Source: Bathynomus jamesi
Taxonomy: Eukaryota > Arthropoda > Malacostraca > Isopoda > Cirolanidae
NCBI GenBank assembly: GCA_023014485.1
Contig: JAJOZX010005808.1
Coordinates: 233,394 to 297,393 of the forward strand
DNA: 64,000 bases
Direction: 5' to 3'
Numbering within the stretch: position 1 is the first letter of the stretch; each line of letters begins with the position of its first letter. A program made the translations under genes and the position numbers. A model generated the notes under the pieces. It was given only the letters and a program-made list of their open reading frames with translations, did no database searches and was not told the origin of the DNA. Shown here one piece after another: positions 32,826 to 44,225 of this stretch.

Positions 32826-34119
32826 TAGTGATGTAGCGGATGTCATTTTTTTCACATCCGCGGATGCGGATGCGGATGAGGATGTTTGATTTCAACATCC
32901 GCGGATGCGGATGCGGATGCGGATCTACATTTTCGTTATTTTTTAGGATATATTCGAGATTTGTTGTGTTTAACGTATATAATAAGTTATTATATAGAGA
33001 GAGCTGTAGCTATACTGTAGTATAATTGATTAATTGTACAATAATTGCTGTACTTTTCTCTGAACATATAAAATAATATCAAGCATCTAACTAATATAGA
33101 AATCAATTAGTGAATTCGTCTGCAAATAAATTCGTTATATTTTGTTGAGTTTCAGCCACAATTAGAAACCATAATTGTGTTACCAGGATGCGGGACGTGA
33201 ACCCAACTCAAATGCACCCCACCGACCTCTTTCCCCAACCTCCACCCTTATAGAAAGAGATCTTTAATTAGCTTGATAACTATTTATATTAAGTTTAAAG
33301 TTTTATTAGGCATATTTATAAATGAGTAATTAAAATAAAGTAAACTAAGATGTTCATCGTTTAATGTTCAAACTTAATTATAGGAAGGTTATGCTTAAGG
33401 AACATTAATTTTTCTGCCTTTTCTGCTGCCAGTCTGTTTCTCTTTTCATCATATATTAATCCAGCACTGCTAAATAATCTTTCGCTTGGTACGTTTGTTG
33501 GAGGACAGGCTAAATGTTTCCTTGCAAGTTTACTCAAGTATGGATAGGATAGATATTCTGCGTATTTTTCCACCAACTAATAGGATTGTCACATGCAGCC
33601 AGGCGTTTTTCTTGGTGATAGCTCTCGATCATTTTTACTACATCTTTTGACATCGCGTAGGTCTCGTCATTGCTGCTTGACTCAAGAAACTGAGAGACAG
33701 ATTCTGTGATAGATTTGCTTGTTGAAGGTGTTGGTTCTGTCACTGAAACTTTTATTCTTTTGGTGGGTGGCGAAGCGACAGATTCAAGAGATTGAAGCTC
33801 TTCAACTGCTTTGCCAAGTGATGATTTAACTCGTTCTAATGTACTAGGTGAAAATAACTTAGCTTTGTAACGTGGATCTAAGTAGGTTGCAAGAGAGTAA
33901 CTTCATACAAGAACAGCCTCTCGTCTTGTCGCTTGCATCACTTTTGCGCACAATGAATTAGTTCTATTAATATAGTAGAATTTGATAATTTCCGCTTATT
34001 AATGACATTTTATCTCAACGGTCCACATCCGCACGACATCCGCAGTCCAAAGTGCGGATGCGGATGCCAGAAAATGTGCGGATGTTCCGCGGATGCGGAT
34101 GCGGATGTGACCTACATCA

Positions 34120-34122
<3 letters not shown>
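32826..34122 (-). mobile_element. hAT element with GCGGAT subterminal repeats
   Basis: The ends TAGTGATGTAG are inverted at 32826 and 34122. Both are followed inward by runs of GCGGAT (32845-32925 and 34020-34110). The flanks are ATATATAT on both sides, consistent with an 8-bp duplication in TA-repeat DNA, though not decisive there. It carries a worn ZBED-type hAT transposase. Confidence 0.85.
33361..33960 (-). pseudogene. hAT transposase C-terminal part (ZBED-like)
   Basis: The minus strand reads YSLATYLDPRYKAKLFSP at 33900-33845 and a Ser/Thr-rich linker. It then gives AACDNPISWWKN and, after a shift near 33560, KYAEYLSYPYLSKLARKHL and TNVPSERLFSSAGLIYDEKR (dimerisation motif). DPRYK and PSERLFSSAG are the standard C-terminal marks of ZBED/hAT proteins. 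The BED finger and most of the catalytic core are absent. Confidence 0.87.

Positions 34123-34205
<83 letters not shown>
34123..34205. repeat. (TA)n(TG)n microsatellite
   Basis: Simple repeat that separates the hAT element from a hairpin element. A similar one lies at 34356-34415 and is followed by (GA)n to 34446. Confidence 0.95.
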
Positions 34206-34322
34206 CGTAAAGAACGACGCTTGTATAGGAGATATTCCGCGCAAGACGAGAAAGAGAAAACAACAAATGAAAAAATGAAGTACCACCTGGGAATATCTCC
34301 TATACAAGCGTCGTTCTTTACG
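34206..34322. repeat. Short hairpin element, 33-bp perfect arms
   Basis: The arms at 34206-34238 and 34290-34322 are perfect inverses (starting CGTAAAGAACGACGCTTG), with a 51-bp loop. It sits between TA/TG microsatellites. It is a small foldback element or a transcribed hairpin; no protein is involved. Confidence 0.9.
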
Positions 34323-34396
34323 TTATTTATACTGCGTGTTCTTTGCAGTTGAATGTATATATATATATATATATATACTGTGTGTGTGTGTGCGTG

Positions 34397-34448
<52 letters not shown>

Positions 34449-34449
34449 A

Positions 34450-35828
34450 TACATATCTGTCATACACTTTACATTACAGTTCACAACAAAGCCTAATTCA
34501 AACCCAGGCTTATACACGCCTACAATATGGTACCTTTATTTCACAATAGTTAAATACAAATTATTAATTTATTGTATTAAATAACAACAAAATTGCCTCG
34601 GGATTGGCGATAAAGGCTATTGGGAAAAATTGCCATGCGTAGAACCAAATATGTAGTCATTGGACTTATATAACAAGGTAAGCGAATTTAAGACAAAGAT
34701 ATTAGATCATCTCAGAGCTGCTTAGTGACGAACATCGCTGTATGCAAGGAAGATGTGTTTAATCTTCCTATAAGTTCTGAGTGAAGAACTAATAAAATAA
34801 AAATAATAACACAAAAGGATAGGCCTATTCCTTCAAGTATATAGGCATAGTGAATTGCCTGTATTAATTCGATGGGTGTTATTTTAATTTATTTTGATTG
34901 GGTTCAGAATCCCAGCTAAGCCTTGAACGGCCAAGCTCTGATGGGCTACTTTAACTTATAGCCTAAGTTAATCTAAACTAAAACACTTACGAACTTAGAG
35001 GTCTTATTAGGTCCTACCTCAGGGTTGCTTACTCGATATGGGCCTACTTTAGGCCTCAGTTGCATAAAATTAAGAAAAGACAAAAGGGGCACTATTTATG
35101 GTCTTCCTTCTAAACCTTGCAACACCAACACAACCTGCACATTGCACGATGCAATAATCTTGTATCTAAACAACCAAACTGAATTGTAAGAGAGCTCTCT
35201 ATAAAACCACGCCCTGTAAGTGCCGCTGCTACCGCATTCAACAAACGAGTAGAAAGGACGCGTCAGTACCCAAAATAAATGATGCCACAAGAGTGCCCAA
35301 ACAATAATGCGACAAGAGCCCGAAAATGCTAGCTCTAAATTAAGTGAATTTTTTACTAACCTTACAATTATGAGATGGATATATATTCACCTTAATTTAA
35401 ATATACAAGCAATGCTGCATCAATCAGCTTAGTCATCATATCGCCTTGGGACAACAATGGCTCTTCCTCTTCTAGATTTTCTAACAATGGAATAAACTTG
35501 TTGCGTAACCCTATCGCCTACATCGAGAGCCGCGATAGGCAATCCGCGCGCCCTACAACCAGAAGCGATCCAACGAAATAATAAGGTATGGTAGTTTCCA
35601 TTTTTACCATTAGGTAGCGCTAAATACCGAAGCAAATAAATTTAACATTACCCCCCCCCCAAAAAAAAACTACTTAACGAGGTCTTTTGAAGACCTTTAC
35701 ATACACACAACTTTTTAACGAAATGACGTAGGGTTTCTGTCGTCGACTCGGCACTAAGATCTGACGGAAATTTTCACCGGATCGCCAAGTTTATAGCAAT
35801 CAACCCATAACCCTATATAGTTTTTTTC

Positions 35829-35829
<1 letters not shown>
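34450..35829. other. No gene seen
   Basis: About 1.4 kb without a supported gene. Open frames at 35096-35290 and 35429-35635 (minus) have no recognisable motif. A C9/A9 run lies at 35650-35670. Confidence 0.5.
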
Positions 35830-35865
<36 letters not shown>

Positions 35866-36063
35866 GAGGTGTGATAAAAAAGTTCGGTAAATAGTCCCGC
35901 AACTAATGAACGCGTGTCACTAAGTGATGTCAGTGTGTATGGCTGATGACGTCACTTTGGCCACTTGCCAGATGCCAACAAACACCATTCAACTACGCAC
36001 CAGTGCGCCGTGTCATTGCTTTGTGTGAGGGCGTTTTTGTGGCGTCTGGCGATTTTGCAGAAA

Positions 36064-36223
36064 ATGTCGAAATTTGAGCAACTTGCAAACATCAAATTTT
36101 GTTTTAAACTTGGTAAGACGGCTACAGAAACGCACGGAATGCTTGCAGCTGTCTACGGAGATGAAGTTGTTACAAACAAGACTGCTTGCAAGTGGTTTGG
36201 AAGGTTTCGAGAAGGAAATGAAT
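36064..36223 (+). pseudogene. mariner transposase N-terminus, left arm
   Basis: The ATG at 36064 gives MSKFEQLANIKFCFKLGKTA, TETHGMLAAVYGDEVVTNKT and ACKWFGRFREGNE, the helix-turn-helix start of mariner transposases. It ends at the LTR; SLEDDERSGRPS follows at 36925-36960 on the same strand. No catalytic domain is present. Confidence 0.87.
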
Positions 36224-36923
36224 TGTGGAAAATGCTGTATGAATTGGTCCCCAATTAACCCACCCCTAATATCTCCAGTCTAACTATAGAGTAGATTAAG
36301 CCTAGCCTTGTAGGGGTCAGCCTAGAGATTCTGGAAATGGTCCAGAGCGGGCAGAGTAAATTGAGGTCCACAGTAGGATTCCTCACCAAATTAGGTTAGG
36401 GTAATTTACCTTAGCCTTTGTTAAGCTATGAGTTGATGTTAGGTCTTAGACCACAATGTAGGCCTAATTTTACTAACCCAGCTTATATTATGTCCCCAAA
36501 CTGGGTTCAAAAACACAACTGATCACTTACTGAGTGTTATTAGACAGTCCCTCTTCTCTCTGCTCAATTTTTGAGAGCGTACTTGCTGGTGGGATCTTTT
36601 TCCGTTTTTAACCTCTTCCTCTCCCTGTTCCGTCTTGCTCCCTCCGTTCCTCCTTGTCCGTTCTTCCCGCGGCTTTTTCCACCAGCGTCCCCTTGGTTTT
36701 TTTCGGTTGGTTGATCGGTAATGTATGTCTATTACCGAGCACGCTCTATCACACAGTGTATAAATACTAATGTGGAGAATAACTCTGGTGAGCAACCAAT
36801 TGGTTTCATCCACCCAGTTATTAACATAAAAGGAGTTTAATAATTGTTAGATTAACTACCTACATACTCAGTGAGCCATTTTCGTTACCTCCCAACTACC
36901 CACACGTATCAGTTTTCCATACA
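36224..36923 (-). mobile_element. Solo LTR (second copy, opposite orientation)
   Basis: The minus strand reads TGTATGGAAAAC ... CATTTTCCACA, about 700 bp, an inverted copy of 30164-30887. It has the TATA-like and AATAAA-like signals in the same order. It interrupts the mariner reading exactly between GNE and SLEDD, which fixes the boundaries to within a few bases. The target duplication is not clear (TGAAT and GTCTT). Confidence 0.7.
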
Positions 36924-36961
36924 GTCTTTGGAAGATGATGAAAGAAGTGGTCGTCCGTCCG

Positions 36962-37079
36962 TCTTGTTTGTAACAACTTCATCTCCGTAGACAGTTGCAA
37001 GCATTCCGTGCGTTTCTGTAGCCGTCTTACCAAGTTTAAAACAAAATTTGATGTTTGTACGTTGCTCAAATTTCGACAT
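36962..37079 (-). pseudogene. mariner transposase N-terminus, right arm
   Basis: The minus strand from the ATG at 37079 gives MSKFEQRTNIKFCFKLGKTA and MLATVYGDEVVTNKT, then breaks at the inversion point. It is an inverted copy of the left arm with a few changes. Confidence 0.87.
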
Positions 37080-37575
37080 TTTCTGCAAAATCGCCAGACG
37101 CCACAAAAACGCCCTCACACAAAGCAATGACACGGCGCACTGACGCGTAATTGAATGGTGTTTGTTGGCATCTGGCAAGTGGCCAAAGTGACGTCATCAG
37201 CCATACACACTGACATCACCTAGTAACACGCGTTCAGTAGTTGCGGGACTATTTACCGAACTTTTTGATCACACCTTGTATATATATATTTATTAGGGTG
37301 TTTCACAAATCAAAATTTTTTTATTTTAGATCATATACTCCATGCCCCATTTCCATTTCATAAAAAAGTGTGCGTAGCCAAATTTCAGAAAAATCGGATG
37401 ATATTTGCAGGTTCCGCTCCTTATATGGTAAACTCTATGCTGATTGGCTTCCAGTTTGTACATAACCGGCCCATAAAATTGCCGCTTTTCTTGTGCTGTA
37501 ACAGTGTGAGGTTGTTTATGGTTTCATCCATGTCAAATAAAGTTGGTACAGGGCATTAAGGCAGAGGGATTAAGG

Positions 37576-37996
37576 CAGGGGTGTGCTGCCAATTTCTTAA
37601 CAACCGGTTCTGATACAGATAGCGGTGTAAATCGGCGAGCGACAATGGCGCGAGTCATTAAGCTAAGGGGTCTTGGGTGAGCGGTAGCTTTTCCAAACAG
37701 CATTTTGTAACATTTTGGCAGAAATTATTTAACATATTCTTTATACTCACTAATGACATAATTATCTAAAAATAAACTAATTTTTCATCAAAAAATAAAT
37801 AAATATTGAAACAACCACTGCTTGTGATACTATCTATATTTTTCTATAAAATCCTGAAAAAATGAAAAAATTTAGATATAAATAAACTACTGACTGTTAA
37901 ATATTTGTTAAAAACAAACAAACGGTTCGGTGATCCAATCAAAATTTAACAACCGGTTCGGGCGAACCGGACCGAACCGGTCCCAGTACACCCTTG
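37576..37996. mobile_element. hAT MITE (421 bp)
   Basis: The ends CAGGGGTGTGC and, inverted, CAAGGGTGTAC are flanked by a perfect 8-bp duplication GATTAAGG (37568-37575 and 37997-38004). Subterminal ACCGGTTC repeats lie at both ends. Non-coding. Confidence 0.92.
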
Positions 37997-38237
37997 GATT
38001 AAGGATACTATGGGTCCGGATGTTCCCTAATCAGGCCACCATCCCCGTGTGGTCTAAAATAACACTAGCATTATCTATATATAAATATTCAATGTAAATT
38101 TCGTACTTACATTTAGGAGAAACAGTTCTAATTGTGGCATATATGCGTGTATTATATGTATTTTTATGGCTTCCAAGACAATGCTCCCAAGACAACTCCC
38201 AAGACAATCCTATTTTTAAAAATTTTGAAAATGCCTT

Positions 38238-38376
38238 TAGAGGACAATGATTATGTTTATGTTTATGTTTTATTCAAGTGATTACTTATTATGCTTATTC
38301 CTTTTTCAGAAGACCGTTGTCATTGTTTGACTTTATATAAATAAATAAATGATTACAAAGAGTTGGTTCTCATTTA
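38238..38376 (+). repeat. 5' LTR (139 bp)
   Basis: Contains tandem TTATGTT units, a GACTTTATATAAATA TATA-like box and AATAAATAAATG. It is very short for an LTR; the match to the 3' LTR is near perfect. Confidence 0.88.
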
Positions 38377-38506
38377 TGACAACTGTCTTAGGTACAAATG
38401 ACTGATTAATTAAATAAATAATAAAATAAGTCTACATACGTGGTAAATTCAAGCAACTGTCAACCACCCCAACCTAATTAAGCAACTTCAACAAACGCCA
38501 TCCACA

Positions 38507-39450
38507 ATGCCTGCCGTAGAATGCCCTATCACAGGTTGTACCTATGTCACAGCAGACCTGGACCAAGCCATTGTAGCCGCACTTATAACAGCCCACGCAC
38601 GACCCATGTCCCAAGCCCGACAGTCTCTGCAAAGGTTGAGAAAGTAAGACGGCCAACCATTTCGGCTGCAGTTACCAGTGAAGACTGGGCATATTTTACG
38701 TCGCGTTGGACAGATTATGCGGAAGCTACAAAAATCACTGGTAGGGACAAAGTGGTACAACTACTTGAATGCTGCGACGATTCACTCCGCAAAGATTTGA
38801 CAAGATCCGCAGGTGGAAGCCTAACAAACAAAACCGAAGATGAAGTCCTTGCTGCAATCAAGAAACTAGCTGTCCGAGAGGAGAACACCATGGTAGCCAG
38901 GGTTACCCTACACAATATGCGACAAGACCGCGACGAAACTGTGCGCAGTTTTGCAGCCCGTCTTCGTGGTCAGGCCGGAGTCTGCAAATTTCTTGTTGAA
39001 TGCCCAAGCTGCAACAACAACGTAAATTACACTGACCCCATCCTTCGCGACGTCCTTACTCGCGGAATTGCTGACCCGGAAATACAACTGGAACTCCTCG
39101 GCAACAGTAACCAGGAGATGACCCTGGAAGACGTCTTTCAGTTTGTCGAGGCGAAGGAAGCAGGCAAGCGCTCAGCATCACGACTGCTGGATTCCCATGC
39201 CGTGGAGGCCGCAGGCAGCACATACAGGAGAAGTAAGCAAATACCCCCACAAGACAAATATGCCCCTTGTTCATATTGTGGTGAAAAAGGACACGGCAGA
39301 AGAGCCCCAGTCCATATACGCAAGAAGGATTGCCCTGCGTACAACCACAAATGCAAAATTTGCAAGCGCGACAGCCATTGGGAATCCGTATGCAGGAGCA
39401 AAGACAAGGACAAGAGCCTTTCAGCCACTCCTAATAAAGCTGATGATGCG
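38507..39450 (+). pseudogene. gag of the LTR retrotransposon, two frameshifts
   Basis: The ATG at 38507 gives MPAVECPITGCTYVTADLDQ (a Cys pair as in a small finger). After a one-base shift near 38602 it continues VEKVRRPTISAAVTSEDWAY, LLECCDDSLRKDLTRSAGGS and ENTMVARVTLHNMRQDRDE. Two Cys/His knuckles end it: CSYCGEKGHGRR and CKICKRDSHWESVC (about 39270-39400). A second one-base shift near 39450 separates it from the protease frame ([18 protein letters not shown]). In related elements gag and pol form one reading, so both shifts are taken as damage. Confidence 0.83.
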
Positions 39451-39960
39451 AAGGTGCGGTATTTGATCTTCTCTGCGCCACAAGCAACACTTCCGAGCCA
39501 CATAAGAAAAGAGCAATCGCCCTCGACCATCACATTTACAATGAACTATCGGACATGTGGATCAAGGAGAACTCACAACCACAGCCACACATCAACCTGA
39601 CAGTCAGGACTCTCCCCGAAGACTACGAGGCGCTTGGGGCAACCCTCAATGCCCACCCAAAAACCGTGGTACTGCCTGCCATGGCAGACACAGGCTGTCA
39701 GAGCTGCCTCACCGGTATCAAGGTTATCCACCGCCTCGGGCTTCTCCAGTCTGACCTCATCCCTGTGACCATGAAGATGCACGCCGCCAACAACAAGGGC
39801 ATCAAAATCCTTGGCGCAGCCATACTTCGCCTCACTGGCAAGGATGAACAGGGCCAACAAGTAGAAACGAGACAGGTAACATATGTGACAGATTCTTCTG
39901 ACAAGTTCTTCATCAGCAGAGAGGCATGCGTTTCACTCGGCATTATCTCGGGAAGATTCC
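39451..39960 (+). CDS. Aspartic protease part of gag-pol
   Basis: The frame reads [34 protein letters not shown] and [17 protein letters not shown] (catalytic DTG at about 39688), ending [15 protein letters not shown]. This is the retropepsin of a gypsy-type element; it cleaves the polyprotein in the particle. A one-base shift near 39957 breaks the join to pol ([13 protein letters not shown]). Confidence 0.82.
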
Positions 39961-42900
39961 TACAGTGGGGGAAGTCCAACTGGATCCAGCACAATACTGT
40001 AACAACAGTGCCAGCACGCCACACAGTGACAGCGGACTTGTAACTAACTGTGACTGTCCAAGACGCCAACATCCTCCATCACCTCCAATCGAGCTACCGC
40101 TACCCGCTGTTGCGGCGAACCAGCAAAAGCTCAAGGAATACCTGCTGGACTATTACAAATCAAGCACCTTCAACACTTGTGACCACCAAGCGCTGCCCAT
40201 GATGGACGGCCCCCCAATGAAATTGATGGTGGACCCCAATGCCAAACCAGTCGCACATCACACCCCCGTCCCAGTACCAATCCACTGGCAGGAGGACGTG
40301 AAGGCTGGCCTCGACCAAGATGTCAGACTGGGTGTCCTTGAACCAGTACCCGTTGGTGAGCCCGTAACCTGGTGTCACAGAATGGTGGTGTGCGCCAAAA
40401 AGAACGGAAAACCAAGGCGTACCGTTGACTTTCAACCCCTCAACGCTCACGCCACCCGCGAAACACACCACACTCAATCGCCATTCCACCAGGCCAGATC
40501 AGTACCGCAAGGCAAAAAGAAAACAGTGTTTGATGCATGGAATGGATATCACAGCGTACCAATCTGTGAAGAAGACCGCCACTTGACCACCTTCATAACG
40601 CCCTGGGGTCGCTACCGTTACAAAACCGCTCCCCAGGGTTACATTGCATCTGGTGACGGTTACACAAGAAGGTACGACGAAATTGTATCGAGCATCCCTA
40701 ACAATACAAAGTGCATTGACGACGTCTTGCTCTGGTCAGACACAGTGGAGGAGAGCTTCTTCCAGGCCACCCAGTGGCTTGACACCTGCGGCAGACACGG
40801 AATCACACTGAACCCCGACAAGTTTGTGTTCTGTCAGGACAAGGTTGAATTTGCAGGCTTCGAGATCACATCTGACAGTGTCCGACCCTGTAAAAAATAC
40901 CTCAAAGCAATCCTAGAGTTTCCATCTCCAAAGAACATCACCGACGTTCGATCATGGTTCGGGCTCATCAACCAGGTGTCGTATGCCTTCAGCATGGCCA
41001 AGAGGATGCAGCCGTTCCGCCTACTTCTGAAGCCAGGAACACCTTTCAAGTGGGATGACGAATTGGAAACCATCTTCGAAGAATCAAAGGATGTCATCAT
41101 CACAGAAATAGAGGAGGGTGTTAAAATTTTTGACAAAACCAAGCCCACATGCCTCGCCACAGACTGGTCGAAAACAGGCATCGGCTACTGGCTACTTCAG
41201 AAACACTGCACCTGTACACGAGTCGAACCCTTCTGCTGCCATACTGGATGGCGTGTCACATTGGTCGGCAGTAGATTCACTACCTCAGCTGAGTCCCGCT
41301 ATGCACCAGTAGAAGGAGAAGCACTTGCTGTCGCCGATGCCCTTGACAAGGCGAGGTACTTCGTGCTGGGATGCGAAGACCTAATAATTGCAGTGGACCA
41401 CAAACCTCTCCTCAAAGTGTTTGGTGACAGATCCCTAGAGGACATATCTAATACACGCCTCAGAAACTTGAAGGAAAAAACCCTCAGGTACCGCTTCCGG
41501 ATGATCCACGTACCAGGCGCGAAACACAAAGCTGCTGACGGGGTGTCACGATACCCCACTGGCGACCCCATACCACTGACACTCCCCGATGACGTAGCAG
41601 CCATCCATCAACCATGCGAGGGAACGGCGTTCTTTCCCCCCCCCACCTTCCTAGCCGGCATACGGACATCACTGACAGATGGTAATGGCATGGAAGCCTG
41701 CGTCATTTCTGCAGCCGCATCAACACTCAACTCGCTGAGCCTGGCATCAGTGACATGGGATCGAGTACGCACCGCCACGACCAGCGATGAAGTCATGAAT
41801 AGTTTAGCCAATGTCATAGAGTCCGGCATGCCTGAATCCCGCCATGCACTCCCTGCACAGCTGCGGGAATATCACCAGTTTCGCGACGACCTCCGCACTG
41901 TTGACGGCGTGGTAATGTACAGGAACCGCACGGTTATCCCGCCGGCCCTCAGGCAAGAAGTACTGGCTTCACTCCACTCAGCTCATCAAGGTACTTCATC
42001 CATGATCTCCAGAGCAGAAGACTCCATTTTCTGGCCTGGCATCACACCAGCCATCACAGCACTACGGGCTAGCTGCAACCACTGCAACCGCATGGCACCA
42101 ACCCAGCCCAGCGCTCCACCCACTCCACCAACATCACCAGAATACCCCTTCCAGTGCGTCTGCGCGGACTACTTCCACTACAAAGGAGTAAACTACCTGG
42201 TCGTGGTGGACAGATACTCTAACTGGCCAATAGTAGAGAGGTCATCAGATGGTGCTGCTGGACTCATCGCCTGCCTCCGACGGACCTTCGTCACCTTCGG
42301 CATCCCCGACGAACTGGCTTCCGATGGGGGCCCTGAATTTACCGCAGCAGCCACACGGCAGTTCCTCAAAAACTGGGGCGTACACCACCGACTCTCATCA
42401 GTGGCTTTCCCTCACAGCAACTGTCGGGCAGAAGTTGGTGTCAAGACAACGAAACGCCTAATAACCGACAACACTGGACCAAACGGCGACCTCAACACCG
42501 AAAACTTTCAACGGGCCATGCTTCAATACAGAAACACGCCGGATAGAGATACAAAACACTCCCCAGCAATGTGTGTATTCGGCCGCCCTATCCGGGACTT
42601 CATTCCAATCCTTCCCGGCCGATATAAACCACACGACACGTGGCGTGAAAACTTGGCCACCCGAGAAGAAGCTCTGAGGAACCGCCACATGAGGGGAGCG
42701 GAACGCTGGTCAGAGCACACCAAGAGACTCCCACCACTAGCAGTCGGAGACCTTATACGCATCCAGAACCAGGTCGGTCCACACGCCCGTAAATGGGACA
42801 AGACAGGTGTGGTCATCGAAGTCAGGCAGTTTGACCAGTACGTGGTTAGGGTCGATGGATCTGGGAGGGTAACTGTAAGGAACAGGAAATTCCTTAAAAA

Positions 42901-43074
42901 ATATGAACCCTTCAGCACACCTGCTCCAAAGATGACCATAGACCAACATTTGAAGAACTTCCTAGCGGTGCCCACCAACAGCCCACCTGCTGCACCACCT
43001 ACACCTGCCAGGTCAGCACCAGGACCAAAGACACCCGCTTCACCCCGTAGTCCGACACGGTCCAGCCCACGTTG
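39957..43074 (+). CDS. pol: reverse transcriptase, RNase H, integrase
   Basis: A single open frame (about 1,040 codons). The RT has [14 protein letters not shown] (first Asp) near 40533, [11 protein letters not shown] and [12 protein letters not shown] (catalytic DD) near 40715. RNase H follows with [14 protein letters not shown] near 41153 and [11 protein letters not shown]. The integrase has HSAHQG ... CNHCNRM (zinc), [10 protein letters not shown] (D) near 42162, [12 protein letters not shown] (D) near 42319 and [12 protein letters not shown] (E) near 42419. The C-terminal [20 protein letters not shown] is a DNA-binding fold. The catalytic motifs are present. The tail beyond 43075 (RRSNRTRRPPTWHEDYHMNQ) is in another frame and ends at 43272. 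Confidence 0.9.
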
Positions 43075-43833
43075 AACGCAGGCGCCCGACCCCTGAAGAG
43101 ACCACACCCCCACCCAAGAAGACATGTCAACGCCGCCCATCGACATACTACCACCTGCACCCCCTAGGCCAATGGGTACGGCACCCCAAACTGCAACTCC
43201 ACTAAGGCGTTCGAACCGTACCAGACGCCCCCCTACCTGGCATGAAGACTACCATATGAATCAAGAAGAGTAACCAATCAAGTATGCTTTAAATTAAGGG
43301 CACTGACAAAATAAGGTTTAGTCTTTATCCGTAAACATACAAATTTTTTTTTTTTTTTGCCATATTATCCTTAATAATCTTCTTTATAAAATTGCTGGCT
43401 CAAAGACTTGGGGGAGAGATAGAGTACAGTACACTTTACACTTTACTTACTAAGAACTTTATATTGTGTTCCCAATACAGCTGTAACCTCATTACTGTAC
43501 TATTACTTTTGTCAGGAATACCGTTGTACAACCCTTATTTTAATATACGATTCAATCTCTCGCTGAACTCTCTAATTGTATTGTAATATGTTTGATTGGA
43601 TATAATGTACTGTATAATTCCATAAGTATTTATATTTTAGTTTCTACAGTATCGTATTCATCATGATGTAATAGCAAAGCCTTATGTTCTCATATTACTC
43701 TTAAATAAACTAGTATCTATGTTTTCCTATTAAAGTACTATACTGTATTCACTTTATAAAACAATATAAGTCTTCGCACTACTGTACTGCAATTACCTCA
43801 TATCACATCTACTATCAAAGACTTGGGAGGAGA
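43075..43833 (+). other. pol tail and 3' untranslated part
   Basis: The Arg/Pro-rich tail of pol is shifted once (43140-43272). Then comes 560 bp of AT-rich untranslated DNA with a T-run at 43345 and two similar purine-rich motifs, TCAAAGACTTGGG at 43401 and 43816. The second directly precedes the 3' LTR. Confidence 0.7.
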
Positions 43834-43978
43834 TAGAGGACAATGATTATGTTTATGTTTATGTTTATGTTTTATCCAAGTGATTACTTATTATGCTTAT
43901 TCTTTTTTCAGAAGACCGTTGTCATTGTTTGACTTTATATAAATAAATAAATGATTACAAAGAGTTGGTTCTCATTTA
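43834..43978 (+). repeat. 3' LTR (145 bp)
   Basis: Matches the 5' LTR, with one more TTATGT unit. GCCTT follows at 43979-43983. Confidence 0.88.
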
Positions 43979-44225
43979 GCCTTGTCGCCCAGTACCCTAA
44001 AATTTCATTTACTGGGCAAAAAATTTTTTCACTGGGTGACATTCATGTCGCCCACTCACTTGGTTAAAAAATGTTCTGGTACAGGGCGCAACCTCTAAAT
44101 ATTGTTGAAACTTATTGAAACTTGGCTAGATTTACTTTTATTCTAAATGAATTTAGAGCAAGAGGTATACGCGGTAATCTGAACCTTATGAAATTTTGAC
44201 CCTATTACTGTGAAACACCCTAATA

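Larger units (their letters stand above)
35865..37278. mobile_element. Tail-to-tail inverted mariner (two 5' halves), split by a solo LTR
   Basis: The outer ends are CGAGGTGTGATAAAAAAGTT and the inverse of CAAGGTGTGATCAAAAAGTT, with TA flanks. The arms 35865-36181 and 36962-37278 (317 bp each) are inverted copies holding the transposase N-terminus. The spacer carries the next part of the gene on the plus strand only (CKWFGRFREGNE ... SLEDDERSGRPS), cut by an LTR at 36224-36923. This is the mirror image of the 23.4-24.4 kb arrangement. Confidence 0.9.
38238..43978 (+). mobile_element. Ty3/gypsy-type LTR retrotransposon, nearly complete
   Basis: Direct repeats 38238-38376 and 43834-43978 bound gag, protease, RT, RNase H and integrase. 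A 5-bp duplication GCCTT lies outside both (38233-38237, 43979-43983). The LTRs start TAGAGGACAATG and end CTCATTTA, so they lack the usual TG...CA. A purine run GGGAGGAGA precedes the 3' LTR. The two LTRs differ by one 6-base repeat unit and about two substitutions, so the insertion is young. I see no clear primer-binding site. Confidence 0.9.
37293..44223. mobile_element. Old TA-flanked DNA element, filled by later insertions
   Basis: The ends TTAGGGTGTTTCAC at 37293 and its inverse at 44210-44223 are perfect over 14 bases and flanked by TA. After removal of the nested hAT MITE and LTR retrotransposon about 770 bp remain, without a gene. The superfamily is uncertain; TA flanks suggest a Tc1/mariner-type target. 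Confidence 0.6.

Noticed and set aside
34323..34446. Open frames rich in Ile-Tyr and Cys-Val
   Set aside because: They are transl­ations of (TA)n, (TG)n and (GA)n microsatellites.
35096..35635. Two minus-strand open frames of 64 and 68 codons
   Set aside because: No domain or splice context could be recognised; they are left as unsupported.
38507..43074. Programmed frameshifting between gag, protease and pol (three different frames)
   Set aside because: There is also a shift inside gag, and protease-pol homology runs straight through the third shift; three single-base lesions explain it better. No slippery site or pseudoknot is evident.
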